Assembly (NCBI GenBank): GCA_017591395.1
Contig: WEDG01000383.1
Coordinates: forward strand, 1-64,000
Source of the DNA: Schistocephalus solidus
Lineage: Eukaryota; Platyhelminthes; Cestoda; Diphyllobothriidea; Diphyllobothriidae
Length of the DNA: 64,000 bases
Direction: 5' to 3'
Made by a program: the position numbers and the translations under genes. The notes below the pieces were generated by a model, which was not told the origin of the DNA, did not search any database, and saw only the letters and a program-made list of their open reading frames with translations. This document shows, in pieces, positions 23,535-36,568 of the stretch (the first letter of the stretch is position 1; each line of letters starts with the position of its first letter).

Positions 23535-23760
23535 TCATGAATGACGATGCTCATTGTGTGCTCCATGGCATGGTGGATGGATCAGGCTTTCACAGAAAAA
23601 GAAGAGACGAGGCTGGGATTCCAGCTGAGTAGAAACGTCATAGAGGCCACCTTACGAAGCCACCAGGCCACCGAATTGACAAAGACAACCGAGTTACCCA
23701 GTCAGTTGGCAGCCTTCCAAGCTACGGTCGTTAGCGCGTCGTGATAGTTTTAAGAGGAGT
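23535..23760 (-). mobile_element. Retroelement tail fragment
   Basis: Carries GTGCTCCATGGCATGGTGG, GGATTCCAGCTGAGTAG, GGCCACCTTACGAAG, CCCAGTCAGTTGGCAGCCTTCCAAGCTACGG and TTAGCGCGTCGTGATAGTTT in the order of the 3' tail at 3240-3650. Confidence 0.8.
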
Positions 23761-25944
23761 CACATTTATAAAATGCGCTTAAGTGCCAGTAGAAGGAATT
23801 CAGCAGTGCTAATCAGAGGCTAATTTGAGGTCATGTTTAAAAAGGAATACTACTACTACTACTACTAGAAGTTTTTTAGGCAAAGCTGAAGACTAGAACT
23901 GTTTGAGGCCCCATCAGGAGAGTATATACTAGCGAATGATGTCATAGTGGAACTTTGGAATGTACGAAGTAAAACTAGTTGACTAAAACTGTTATATTGC
24001 TCTTGCTTTATAATAAACAAATACCATTGGCAGAAATCCCCGCTTTATCCAAAACCATACATGCGGAAAACACATGGATGTTCGAATTAAGGGAATATGT
24101 TGTTTTATTATAATTTAAAAGGAAAGTACCACCTGTTTTAAGCAAGATTGTGAGGGCGTGAAAAGTGTCCTTGAGCCATATATTACCCCAGATTTTTGAG
24201 CATGATCAAATTGTCTGATTTTTGACTGGTATTAACACGGGATGTACACGCGTTATGAATGAGCTCACGGGACAAAAATTATAGGGAAGATCTGGGAAGA
24301 GTGTACTTGCTGGAAAGACAATGCACCCACCCGCTGGTATACGCTATGAGAAAAGTTTCGGGGACGCGTAATGCAATCCCTTCAGCCTATCCCTAGGCTT
24401 ATACTTTCTTCCGATTGGCTGAACCATAAGTAATAGATAATCAATGGATCAAATGCATGTTCCGAGTCAACAACCATTTCTTCCCAAGACGGTCTCCCTA
24501 GTTGGAAGGCCAGTATGTCACACTATGTGAATGAGTTTAAAATGGGGTTCCTGTAGTATGGAAAAGATGTTCAGGTTTTTAAATGAGTAATACATGTGGA
24601 CTGAAATGTGTGAACTCCAATGACATTTTTGCGGGCTGAATTTGTGAAACAATCTGACGCCGACATGTGATTACCTTCTGCTCTACGCAGTTGTACCGTC
24701 TAGAACAAAACCCGCCCTCATGTTTACTTAATGCTAATGATGCAAGACAATTTCTACCTACGAGTAGCTTTCAACCAAGGAGTTAGAAGTCAATAGCTTG
24801 ACCGTGGCAAATATGCCGGGGTCAACTGCAACCGATCCACTTTTATATTCCAAGAGGGGAGCGCCATTAATGCTGAACGTGACTCAACAATTGGTTAGTA
24901 ATTTTCAGCACAGTTGACTGTATAAATGACAAGTCTGACTAGTTTCATTTTAGACCAGAGACAGGCCTCAGTAGATTTATATAAACGTGTTGGAGAAAAT
25001 GCGTGTTTCTGACAAAAAAAGATATATTTCAGCATCATAATACTGAAAATATAAAATAAGTTTAGAATGAATACCGATATTAACCAATTAACGGATTCTC
25101 CTAAAGAAAAATTTTCTCGTTTGGGCATTAATATGCTTCAGTAAAACAAAGGAAGATGAGTTCTTTGTAAAGCCATCTGACGGAAACTTTCAAGCTACAA
25201 ACAACTTCACCGTCACCTGAAACTGTGCCATATCAGCCGCTTCTCGACTGCAAGATTCTTTGAATGCTCCTCCCTGTGTTGTTGCTGGCACCTGATATAC
25301 AGTGTGTTGTACGATTTCGCAAATACAAACGAGGACAATTCGGGTTTGGGTGCTTGAGCTGTTACTTTCTGCCTCATTTATACTTTCTTCATCTCCGTTA
25401 CTAAACCAAACCGGCCTCAGTAAAACACGCGTAGGTCGTCGAAGTTGGGGGCCACATCGAAGGAAAGACCTAGAGTTATGTGGAATATCTATTGGCAACG
25501 TTCAAGGTCATATTCGTGCGCACGCGCGGGCGTGCGCCAGTCTTTCGCTTATGATAGCTATGATGGCGGCGCGCGACATACAGGATCAGTGAAACAACCT
25601 AAAGTTGAAGAGAGGTAGAGAGTGAGGGAGAAGGCACTAGTCGAGTTGACGAATAGCAGGCGTGCGAAGTGAGTGTCTGCGGGTACCGAGGCGAGAGCGA
25701 GAGAGCTGGTGGGGCAGCGTTCTCTGGGGTGATTAAAAATTCCTCGTCCACTTTGCTGTACGCATATTTATGCATGTTGGTGCAATCGGAGCTGCGGTAG
25801 TTCGCAATAGACTAGCAGCTCGTTTCTCACCCACTTAACATCACGATGGCGAGCCTTCATGAACGTGTATGACATCAACATTGCCGCCTTTTCTCATCAA
25901 AAATTCACGAATGCAGTATGGGCGTTAAGGGACGACCACTAACT

Positions 25945-26040
25945 AGGAGGAGGAGGAGGAGGAGGAGGAGGAGGGAGGAGGAGGAGGAGGAGGAGGGAGG
26001 AGGAGGAGGAGGGAGGAGGAGGAGGAGGAGGAGGAGGAGG
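25945..26040. repeat. (AGG)n purine-only tract
   Basis: Almost 100 bp of AGG/GGAGG units without a pyrimidine on the + strand. It generates spurious Arg/Glu or Leu/Pro-rich frames on the two strands. It can adopt triplex or G-rich structures. Confidence 0.95.
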
Positions 26041-28369
26041 AAAAGGAGCAGGAATCCAAATTTCCCACGTGGTTTGTGCAACCAGCGGGTCAATCCACCT
26101 GGGGCTAATGTGTGCTTGCAGGGGCGTTTCTGAGAGGCAGAAGACATTCCGCAACCCCGGGGGCACGGACATCCCAACAGGCCCTTCTGGTCTGAATAAG
26201 TCATGACGCCGGAGGGAGGGTTGGTACGCGAAACAATCCTTACACAGATTTAGGAACTTCAAACACCCTTTAAAGCGGAAGCTCGAGAAACGCATGTTCG
26301 TTTTGCATATTCGATTGACATCTAAAACCAAGAGGCTAACGGAGACTTAGATAATATAAAAATGCTGAGACAAGTGATGGACGTTTAATCGGTAGGTGAA
26401 ACAAAAGTTGATAAGCTGCCTACTTACGAAAAAAAGGTCTTCCTTAATAACTAATTAGTAAGGCGAGCTGCTTTTTAGGAGGCGCAGATGGCTTATTTGT
26501 AGGGCGTTCTGTTTACCAAATGTGGCTGAAAAATAATGGCAGCGCATACAACAGATTCTATGCCACTTTCAAAGGCTTGACAATAAATGTAGTTTCTCCT
26601 CAAATAATTAAGCTTTCGGGACTTGCGATTAACCTCTTTGTTTGTAACATAAGGCGAGCTTTCTACTTTTTTCCGAGGTTGCATACGAACTTTCTTCTCT
26701 CGTGCAGGGTTAGAATTAAAAATGATAGAAGAAGATTTTGGATTTTTCTAAATTAATTCATAATTTGCATCTCAAATGCCTTCAAGGGGCCTGACTTTGG
26801 CCTGCTACAATAACTGCAAAGCTAAAGGCCGCTTAGTCTGTATAAGGTTGGTTTGACTAATAGATAGTAAAGACAGATATGCATTTACTTTAGGTAGTTT
26901 GACCAATGTGGCGCTTTCCGAAAGAAATTTACTATAAGTTACTCCTAATCTGCCAACAATATATAATGAGTGTAAAATCTCGTGGAGTATTGAACGAATA
27001 CTTTTATTAAATGTACTGCAAGAAAGGATAATTTAAGTGAAACTTACGAAACATATTACAAAAGAAAATAAGCAGAAGGTCAGTTTCTGCAGGCTGGCTT
27101 GTGGGCTTACATATAAGTACCTTTCCCACCACTTCTTATTTTAAATATTGTGTTTCTCATATATTTTTAAAATATTGGGATGCATACCCAGATTACCCAA
27201 CTAATGAAAAATGCCGAAAATTGCGAAATATTGATAATCAGTCGCAAAACGGCACCAATGCATGTACTAATAATAATGAAGAACCTTAGGCGAATATAAA
27301 ACTTTAATAGAATATTAAATTTAATACAAATTTATTTAGAAATACCAATTTTTTAAAAAAATGGCAAATTCCGCAAACGTGAAAAATTGCTCTAGTTGGG
27401 ACAAATAAATCTAAGTATAATTCCCAGGTGAAATCATAAGCATACCATTTTGTATATATTAAAAGAACTTCCCTTTTGTCAAATTTATTTATCTGTATTT
27501 CTCGTATTGGATTGCAATTAGTTTTAGATCGTCCTTGAAATACCGGCCAATACCTCACGATTTTCAGTGTCTTAAAGCGATTGGCCATAAATTTAGATTA
27601 TATTCTATGTGCTGGTTAAAACCTTCAAAATAAAATATTTCTTAGAAGCGTTTACCGAAGTAGTGAATTTTTGGATACTCTTTCTTGTACAAATGACCGT
27701 TTGTACTACATTTGTAGGTACACCAAAACATGAAAACTCATCCACAGAAATGCACGTCTTATTCAAGTTTACTGCTTGAAGGAAGAGATAATTTTATTTT
27801 TCGAAATAGTTACATTCATGAAAATGTTACAGATACTCATAAAGTCAGAGAACGTAGACGAATAGTCTCAGGTTTATTACTATTGCTCAAAGTAGGGCTC
27901 CCTCAAGCCGACTAGCTCGGGTTCACAGTCCATGTCTTCCAGGACTAGTATTTGACTGGCGACGGCAATATTGAAGCTACACGTCTTTAGTAAATCCCTG
28001 CATGTGGAGTATATTTTACCGGTCCAACTTCAAGTGCATGTGATGGATATAGTTGGTACATTTTTCGAGCACGTACTTGCAACCAAGGTAGATCGAATGA
28101 AAAAATGCGGATAGTCTGGGTACGCATGAAAACTTTATGTTGGAGAATACAGCTTTCGCAGTCTCTGACAAAATTGATGCCTCAGGCATCGTTACACCAC
28201 CGTCGTCGCCGTTACTGCCGGCACAACCACCCTTCCGTCAAATTTGGTGGCCGCACGTAGCCTGAATGAAGTCATCAACGAGGGCAGGTTCACCCTGCAG
28301 GTAACCACTGGGGACTGACAGAATACCGGGCTCGTGCTAATGTGTGCTGGCGCCCCTAATCAGGAGTCA

Positions 28370-28870
28370 ATCAAGCAGGAAAATTGTTTTGCGGCCTCGA
28401 GGCTTTCGCTCATGCCTCGGGCAAGATGTCCACCCAAAGATTTGCGGGCCACGTGAGCCGAATGCTCAGTCGTTTCCTTGGCGAGAACGATCCCTCCCGT
28501 ACGTTGGAAGGTCAGGTGACCTCCAGAGGAGGGGAGGAAACAAAACCTCCTCCTCCTCATGCTCTCTCTCTCTCTCTGCCGCTCCCAGCAGGGCAGGTTG
28601 CATGTCGGAGTTCCACCGAATGTCAAATTAATCGACAGAAAGGATGACAACAGGCCTTTACGCATCAGCGGCTTCACGCGAAACAAGTTCCCCGTGTGGC
28701 GGATAAGTGGCAAATGGCTCACGGTTATTAACAGGAGAGTCGGGATTTTTCAGCCACTCTTCAGCGCAAATATTTCCCAGGTCCGTCGCCAAATTCGCAC
28801 AACAAAGACACCGTGGAGAGGAGGGGAAGGGGCGGGTTCCGCCACCGGGTTATTTTCGAACGTCATTTGT
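28370..28870. other. GC-rich island inside Pax intron 1
   Basis: Markedly more GC- and CpG-rich than the surrounding intron, with overlapping open frames on both strands (28384-28647 +, 28360-28722 -). It includes a short CTCTCT run at 28560. No domain or clean exon boundaries are recognised. Could be regulatory, an unrecognised exon, or an old repeat. Confidence 0.4.
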
Positions 28871-29689
28871 CAAGCTTGGTAGGTGTTGAACCCCGGTAGT
28901 GGGTTGGTCGTACACAGTGAGGACCAGCATGACCTGAGAGCAGTAGCGATTTGGGTGGGCGTTGATTTACAGCGTAGAGATTTGCGTCTTGATAGGCCTT
29001 GTGGCGAGAAAAGTTTAGCTTGCTTGCAAGTTAATGAGGAGGACTCTTGCACAGTCAAGCTCACTCTTACTTCCGGTTTTCCATTGTGTTTGCCCGACAA
29101 AACAAAGTTCTGAAGTCCATAAAGGAGGTTGAGATGAGCAGCTGACTGAGTACATGGGCCCCAGAACAAGTTGGTGCTGAAGCTACAAGCAGTTCTTGCA
29201 TGTTGCTATGCCCAGGCTTTCTGGTGTCCTGAGTCGAGGTCCACTGCCAGTTATCCTGACTGAACTATTGTCATCCTTCAGAGTTTGTTGCTGCAGTACC
29301 ACTGTCTTTTTTCGTTTGGATGGTCGACCTGAAACGTTGAGCAGCCGAAGGCAAAGAGGTGTGCATACTCTTGCAGGTCTTATTCCGTCGTGGTGCTCAG
29401 GGCATAGCCAAAGCCGAATCGGATTTCATGGACACGGTCCGCATGTGTCGGGTGTGGAGTATTTGTCCATGGGTTCGCTAACGGATACTACTATCAGGCC
29501 GATCAACACGGCGAGTGCCCATAGACAAAAAGAAAACATAGGACTGAGTACACAATTCGATTTCACCCCAGTCGTCCCCGAAAATGATCTCGAGAATGAC
29601 CACTACGCTGTTGCACATCGGTCTGAACGTCTGCCTAACTTGCTCTAACCATCCGAATTTTCCCCTGATTTTCCGGAATCAATCGAAGG

Positions 29690-30080
29690 CTATGATCAGA
29701 TCGATGAAAATGGCATGGAAGCTGGTCCTCATTTCTTAACAGTTATCTTGTGGTGTGCATGCTGCCAGGCTCGGATAGATGATTCCGTGAATTCTTTACA
29801 ATGCACCCTGACGTCCGGATAGAAGTTCCTGCTCCAGACACAGATTCAGATTATAAAGTAATACTCGACGGTAGACTCTGCCTGCAATACGAAAAGGCAA
29901 CATCCCCAGTGGTTGCCACAGATTGGCCAATTTTCTTTGCGTTTTCGTACGTGCCGTGTTTGCATCCTCATCCTTGTCGCTATGTTTCCAGAAACCATGG
30001 GATGACGATTGGCGAGTTGAGAGGCATCGTATTCGTCGATTTCGACTGGTATCAAATCGGCAATGGGAACTTCTCTGCTA
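29690..30080 (-). pseudogene. Reverse-transcriptase remnant (older subfamily)
   Basis: Minus strand 29846-30055 encodes IPVEIDEYDASQL...NWPICGNHWGCC, alignable to [13 protein letters not shown]...[12 protein letters not shown] of the RT at 5244-6590. It is closer still to the remnant at 56183-56488 (VEIYEYNASLLTERHPTVS). Continuing downwards, a broken WSRN.YPDVRVHCK end is shared with the same remnant. Only the fingers region of an RT is left. Confidence 0.75.
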
Positions 30081-32043
30081 AATATATCTTTTATTGCTCA
30101 AGTTGTCCCCTGAAAAACTGGTAAGTGATCGAGATTAGTAGTCTGTTTTTCTCGAGATACAGATGGCAGATCTCTACACTGTGTCGCCGCACCAGCCTTG
30201 GCGCACTACGCTTACACAACTGAGTAGCATAAATGACGTGCCTCAAATTTTTCGTTTGGTCCCAACAGCAACATTACATTGCAGGACTTGCATACATCCT
30301 AGTTTGAGACACAAGCGATTGCTGGTTTGTGTTACATGCTCATGAGATCATCGGAGCACAAGAATACGTTCCTGCTAATTTAGTAATTCCTTAAATAGCG
30401 AGTGGAATGAGTCAAGTGTTTGGTAGAAGATTTCTTTTTCAATTTCAACCCTACCATTCTGAAGAATACTTAGGGTTAAGGCAAGAAGCGTGTGCGGAAG
30501 CAATACGGTTATGCAGTTAGTAAACCAGACAACTTGGAAAATCAGTACCAGCTAACGGCCCAACACATTTGTTACGCCCACGCTTCTGTTGTTTGACGAA
30601 ACGGCTGCATGTGTCCCGACTGCTAATGTCCTCAACCGGCTTGCGGATATTTTAGTTCCAGATTTGAACGCTAACGTCATAACCTAACCTATGGTTAATG
30701 GAAGGACTTGAATTTAAGTTTCGGTGACGCGATTTATTTTTATAGTGATCTCCAAAATACCGGTAAAAAATTTGTTCGAAGACCTGAAACTCCCAATGAC
30801 TAATCGCATAATGTCTATTCAACAGAAAGTTATGCAATAAATAGTAGTATAATTTACATGAAATTTGTTCCACCAAACCGCTAACAAGGCCACTTATAAA
30901 AAGACCAGGAAAAGTGTCAACTTTAGGGCCTTACGAACAAATCTATGTGTACATATTGATTCATTTAAAGGTAAAGACACACTATCCTGAATCTATAAAA
31001 AAGACGCTCAATTATTTTTGCCTGAAACCTCTATTAATAGCTACCTCAAGCAGTTGCTTAACAAAAATGGTGTGCAATGAATGCTGACTTGGAAGGGGGA
31101 AGTTTGGATTGATTGTTTCTGGCTTATCCTGCATTGTCAGTCAACTATAATACAGGCCCGGATCTGGATAACCTAATTTTCTGATCCACGCATTTGGTCG
31201 AAGTATGGCCAGTTAACAATGGCTGTAAGGGTACAAATGGCCGGTTTAAACTCCATCGATTTATTGATAGTCCTTCCCTAGGTATATGCATCCATCTCAA
31301 ATATCTTTAAGTTTAATTGGAGGATAGACAGGATATATCAAGATCTTGCTGTGGCGTAGCTTTGCCATGTCATACAACAGTAAGCCATACTATACTCCGA
31401 TGAATTTGACCGTTAATGGGATTTGAGGATCTCGGCGGTCGCATTAATCTCAGGATCAGGGATACGAGCAAAAGGATGTTAGTATGAGGGTTTGTGGCGC
31501 ACCCATTACTGTTATTAGTTTAAGAAATTATGTTTTATTGACATATATTTTGACAGTTTCTTATCGATGGGTGGAAAAATCCAAAGTAACAAAAACAACA
31601 TGATCCCTTTTGATAAACACAGATGCCCATTTGATCGTTCCTGTGCCCCATGGAATGCTGCCATGTAACATTTTCCCAGTAGCCTCATCAGTCAGAACAA
31701 GACCTAACGCAATTCCCTTCTCATCACTCGTTCTTTGTCTCACACGTTTATCTTTCTTCTGTTGGATTTTATAGAAGGACTTTACAGCCCTTAAGTTTAC
31801 TTATAAAAAGGACAGTTTGAACAAGAAAGACTACAGGCGCGATGTGCTTTTTATTATTTTTTTGTCCCCGCAGTTGATATAAAGATAGGCGTAACTGCTG
31901 TAGATACAGTGTTTGATAAGATTTTGAAGGTCTTAAACGTTCTCAAATGTGACTTTCCGAACCGTGCGAGATCGGACGTTTTCTCCCTGCAGAATTATTC
32001 GGCCCTAACGAGTCGTTGGATAAACTTCAGTAAAGATGACTTA

Positions 32044-32260
32044 TATGGCCTCCTAAGCAGGACACGGTGATTGGAAGTGATAAGGGTGGCCTTGAGCCTA
32101 ATTCTAGGATGGGTAAATATTCCCGTATCCTAGTTTTAGTATCAGTCATAGATAAACTTAAACCATAGCACTCCTCTTAACCCTTACACTGACCCGAACC
32201 TTAACCTTAAACTTAAATCGTGCCTTTATCGTTGGATAAAGGCGTGCAATAACATTGAAG
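32044..32260. mobile_element. Partial MITE-like repeat with telomere-like core
   Basis: The left end ATGGCCTCCTAAGCAGGACACGG matches the terminal repeat of the copy at 53072, and a CTTAACCCTTACACTGACCC core follows. A right terminal repeat of the same type was not found. A perfect 9 bp stem (GCCTTTATC/GATAAAGGC, 32222-32249 area) closes the region. Confidence 0.55.
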
Positions 32261-32459
32261 GATTTTCATAGAAAATAGCTCGCCACGCAATTTCCTCAAG
32301 TGATGCATAAACAAACTAGACGAGTGAAAAAATCGTATCAACCCAAAATATTGGTGAGCCTACGTTATGAGCGTCTCTGAACAATCGACCGACTTCTCTC
32401 ACCACTGCAGTTTGAGTCGCCCAAAGGCAACTTTTAGGCGTCAGATAATGAGACAAAAA

Positions 32460-32760
32460 GACTCCGGCCAGGACAGGAAAGGTCTAGAGTTGTTTATCGA
32501 ACCTGTGCGGTTGCGGGCAAAGCTAATACCTGGGGAAACTGCGAGACAGCTCCGACCGCGAATGGCCGAGCATACAGCAGCAGTTTGGAGGAATTACGCT
32601 AACTCCCAGACAGCGGCTCCTATGAATGGACACGACCGAGATTATTACATAGGTGAAAACCTTGAGAGCCGCAAGCAATGCGAGTCATGTTCCTCTGGCC
32701 CACATGGAATTAACAAACACAATGACTTCCCTTCTTCTTATAGAGGCGAAGAGGTGACTT
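32460..32760 (+). pseudogene. Penelope-like element remnant, GIY-YIG endonuclease end
   Basis: Within the + frame 32367-33002, GETARQLRPRMAEHTAAV, NYANSQTAA and a terminal GPHGINKHNDFPSSY block occur in the order known for the C-terminal GIY-YIG endonuclease of flatworm Penelope-like retroelements (GET-x-R-x-L-x-x-R-x-x-EH, then INKH-x-D-x-P-x-x-Y). The GIY/YIG strands before it are gone or scrambled, and the rest of the frame is not recognisable. It is a dead fragment. Confidence 0.65.
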
Positions 32761-35645
32761 TCCATCTTCATGTTCTCAGCAGCGATTTTGCCTGGCCTAA
32801 GCAAGCTGTCACACAGGGAATCCACAACTGTGATGAAATCACGAAAATTAAAATCATCGGGTACAAACGAAAATTAATCACGCATCAAGTACGGTTCTGG
32901 GACTGCACGCGAGTGCTACTAATTATGGAATGCATTTCATGGCCTGGCAACTGCATCCTAACAACAATGAGCATTTTGAGACTATGTTCCATTCTTCGCT
33001 GAATTTCTCGAATGATAGGTTCGAGTGGGAATCCGAAACGCCAGAAAAATAGATGTTTTGATACATGAATGGATATATTTCTTCAAAACGGCTCCCTACA
33101 ACTCCCCCAATCACTAATGCTGGCATATATTTTCCATCAGGAACAGCACAGCACCCTTAAAGTTGTGGAGGCGAGGGACCGTAGAGAACTAGGGTAGATA
33201 TATACAGTACTGAGTCAGGGCTACTATGTGTGCATTCAGCCAATCATGACCCCGACCACCAGCGTGGAAGATAAATTCCAACTGGCGCTCGTACAGGGCA
33301 CGCATGTTTCACAGGCCTTTTCTTCAAAGGCCTATTCTTATGCCCTGGTTATGAGGACCGGTACATAGCTTCAATGAAGGAATGCAGTTTAGCTGCTCAG
33401 AGGTTCGTGGCTTTGCCCGAGCAATTCCCAAGAGATTAGACCCTCCCAATCCCACTGCATGCTAAACATGGTCTTGCGTGGAGGAAGAACCTGATTCGAC
33501 CAACGTGTGGCTTGCTTGATTATCGTCGCTTACCCAACCCTTTCTTCCCTTCAAGTTGGCGCAGAGGGTTCACTCTGCATAGCAATTAAGCGTGCCATAT
33601 ATAAGTCTTTACGCAGCAATAGTGCAGCGTCAAAGCCTGTTTCCGATAAGACTTGTGACATGGTGTCCCTGCATCCTTCCCGCCAAATTGTCACCCAGTT
33701 CCGGTAAGACACCACAATGGGAACTACCCTCTCATGAAATGCAGATGGCCTTGCGCTGAATTCCAGGCAGAATAATGTTTAGTTTTGGTTAGGGATAATG
33801 GGAGCGTTAGGGTTACAAAACGGGTATACACATTCCTCCTGCAATTAAGCGCTAGGCCACCTGTGCTAATGGGGCAGGGAGGGTGTTTATTCCTAGTCCC
33901 CGGTCTCCCCTTCAAACTACGTTTCAGACGGTCCTCACAGAAACCGAGCTGTCGACCGGAGTGGGGCGTATTTGGTGAAGATATTACGGACATGACAGGA
34001 TACCGGCTTTGGAATGTACTGCTCTTCACCTGCCTGAAAAAAGTGTCCTTAGGAAAAAAAATCAATGCTTATGTGGTGTGCTTTTGATATTCCAGTTCAC
34101 TGTTCTTAAAAATTCAAGTATGATCTATGGGAAGCCTTTACAAAAATATCCTTTCTGGTTCTAATGTGATGGCTAATCATTTCTTTAAATTTTATACTCG
34201 AAGAAAGGCTGTCTTCCGGTTTAGAAAAATAAAATGAGCTTTTTAAGTCCGTACCATGTCTATTCGAATAGCTTCGCATATGTCCGTATAGTAATATCTT
34301 CATGAGGTATACAAATCAGTTCAACTCCACTGCAAACCTTTATGAAAACGATAAGGTATCTTCTTAATGAAATAGTGAAATATATGGTTTTTCTTATCCG
34401 GAAATCAAATAGTTTGTTGACTGAAAACCCTTAACTTAAACACTACGGTAGATCGGGATCAAAACTATTCGGGAATTGGAAAACGTTTTAAAAACCCAAA
34501 TTTTTCCCTACGTTTGGATAGAAAGTATGAAGAACATGTATTTAAAACTACAGGACCAAATAATTTTGCTTTAATTTTTTAAAAACTTTATTTATATTTA
34601 TAAGGGCATCCAAAAGAAATAGAATACACTCATGCTACTTAATTAGTCATTGCTAACGACCGAAAATCAATGCATTAAAAGCCGGCACCCTATCATTCCC
34701 GTGCTATTTTTACCTTAGGCTGCAGTTAAACTTTTAATTCCATTTAACTAATTCCTGCTTATCGTAGACTCCTTTTAGCATTTTGATTGCCTTTTCCATG
34801 TGATCGGTCACTAAAAGTTTGTTGTACAACCTGCCTCCATTCGTCTAAAAGTGATTGAATGCCCCCAACGGGGCGCAAATTTTGAGGCGGTTCTAGGTCC
34901 AACCTATGCTAGTAGAACGATTGTATTCTATGTCTACGTATGTCGGAACTATTTTCGATAACCGCTTCCTCAAAAGTATCCCATCCAGTATGCAGAGGGA
35001 GACAGAGAGAAGAGAAAAAAGACCAGGAAGAGTTAAGTTGCAATGTCTTGGGCAAATCGACAGAAAATAATAGAGTTTTCTGGAGCCCCAATCTTCCTTC
35101 CTCAAATTTGATCTAACTCAAAGGTACGTGACTTCCTTTGCTTTTTCGTCAGCCCCTTGTGGATTCAAGTTCCACTTCCTTCAAGTCAATATTCTCTCTT
35201 CTTCTAATGCCTTCAAAGCTCCGTCGGCAGCCGACGCTGTAACACCAGTGCCGGGCGTTTCCTGTCCCTTACTGGGGCTGTCGGTGGATCCATTGTAGCG
35301 GCAGCCAAAGCAGTATTTGTCACTAGGGAATACCCATTGCCACAGTTCACATTAGAGATGCCTTTTTCTTTGAAGACTTGAGACAGACTAATAAGGAGCA
35401 TAACGACTAATGCGAGAGGCAGCAGGGATGCGCATAGAGCAGAAGGATGAAGGAAAAAGTGGTAGGGAGGGAGGGGAAGGCGAGGTGGGACCGACAGCTC
35501 CTCGGTCCCTGCTGATGGACTAGAAGTGCTGCAATTATTTTTGGCTTAATTACGGACTCAAATAAATGTCGCTCTATTTTCCTTGTCCTCCCGCCCCCCC
35601 ACCCTTCCGCCCTGCTCCAACCAACTGTTCGCCGAACCTCATCAG

Positions 35646-35811
35646 CTCACGGTGGCATCAACCAGCTCGGCGGATCCTTCGTGAATGGGCGTCCCCTGCC
35701 AGATCAGGTGCGCCAGGAAATTGTCAAGCTGGCCGCTCAAAATGTCCGTCCTTGCGATATTAGCCGGCAATTACGCGTCTCCCATGGTTGCGTCAGCAAG
35801 ATTCTGGGCAG
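35646..35811 (+). CDS. Pax2/5/8 exon 2: PAI half of the paired domain
   Basis: Frame 2 gives [54 protein letters not shown], the beta-hairpin and first helix-turn-helix of a paired domain, which contacts [12 protein letters not shown] and NVRPCDIS place it with Pax2/5/8 and not Pax6 (which has ILQVSNGCV). A strong pyrimidine tract and CATCAG precede it; the donor is GGGCAG|GTGATG. It ends in phase 2, and AG plus A of exon 3 gives the Arg of GR|YYETG. This is an intron position conserved in animal Pax genes. No start codon is needed because it is internal; it is too short to appear as a simple ORF. Confidence 0.97.
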
Positions 35812-36516
35812 GTGATGGTTCCACTGCTTCTATTTCCAAAGTCCTTTATGCAATTAACCAGAAGAGGCACCATAGCTGCTGTTACAATTGTTTCACTCCT
35901 ACTTCTTATGTAGTTAGACTTGGCTTCTACCTGTACTAGACGTATTGCTACCATTCGGAGATAAAATTGGCCAGATTAACTAAACCGATGTAATGAATAC
36001 TTGATAGTGGCAGTGTCATTTTTACTACGAATGCCACTGTTTGGTGAGGTGAATGCTGCCACTGGCACGATAAATTCTTTTAGATGGTGGATGTTTGGTC
36101 AGATTGCTGCATACTAATAGTAGCAGGGAAAAAATACCGAAAAAGACAAGGGAAAAAATGGATGGCATTGCTTTATTTATTAATAATAGCCCCTAGGCGA
36201 TTGCCTGCGAGGGCTGTAGGTTTAACCCTAAGACAAAGTGGGTCTATTATTTTCCGTAACCTCATCGGTGTACGCCCTGACACCGAAAGTAAACGGGCGC
36301 GAAGTACCTCAGTGGCCAAAAAATCCGTTTTGCATCAAAGGTAGCCAAACATGGAGCTGATTATGGCAGGCTAACGACAGCTAATACGCCAAAGATGGCC
36401 ACCACACTCCACTGTATTCATCAGCTTTCCTGTCCTCATTAATACTAGCCGTCAAAGGACTGCCAGAAAGGGTTCTACACTGAGCCTCAAGGTGCAACGG
36501 GTGAATATGTTCGTAA

Positions 36517-36568
36517 ACTGATCGATAATAGTATTAGCGTTCACTGATCGATAATAGTATTAGCGTTC
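36517..36568. repeat. Perfect 26 bp tandem duplication
   Basis: ACTGATCGATAATAGTATTAG followed by CGTTC is present twice back to back without a mismatch, indicating a recent slippage or duplication event. Confidence 0.97.

Larger units (their letters stand above)
18224..35645 (+). other. Pax intron 1 (17.4 kb)
   Basis: Bounded by GTAGGG at 18224 and a long pyrimidine tract ending CATCAG at 35645. Besides the repeats listed separately, I see no supported coding exon of another gene. The stretches 18250-19050, 19500-20090, 20360-22130, 23770-25900, 26050-28360, 30130-32040 and 32770-35560 contain only short non-descript frames. Patches of TTAGGG-like words occur around 18600-18660 and 33780-33820. 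Confidence 0.75.

Noticed and set aside
25939..26331. Pro/Ser- and Leu-rich or Arg/Glu-rich proteins
   Set aside because: They are translations of the AGG microsatellite on the two strands.
28200..28314. Short Thr/Val-rich open stretch ending at CTGCAG|GTAACC as an exon
   Set aside because: A plausible donor, but no convincing acceptor, start or homology.
29196..29648. 150-codon + strand frame as a host gene
   Set aside because: No domain, no splice context and no start or composition signal that separates it from chance. Left unannotated.
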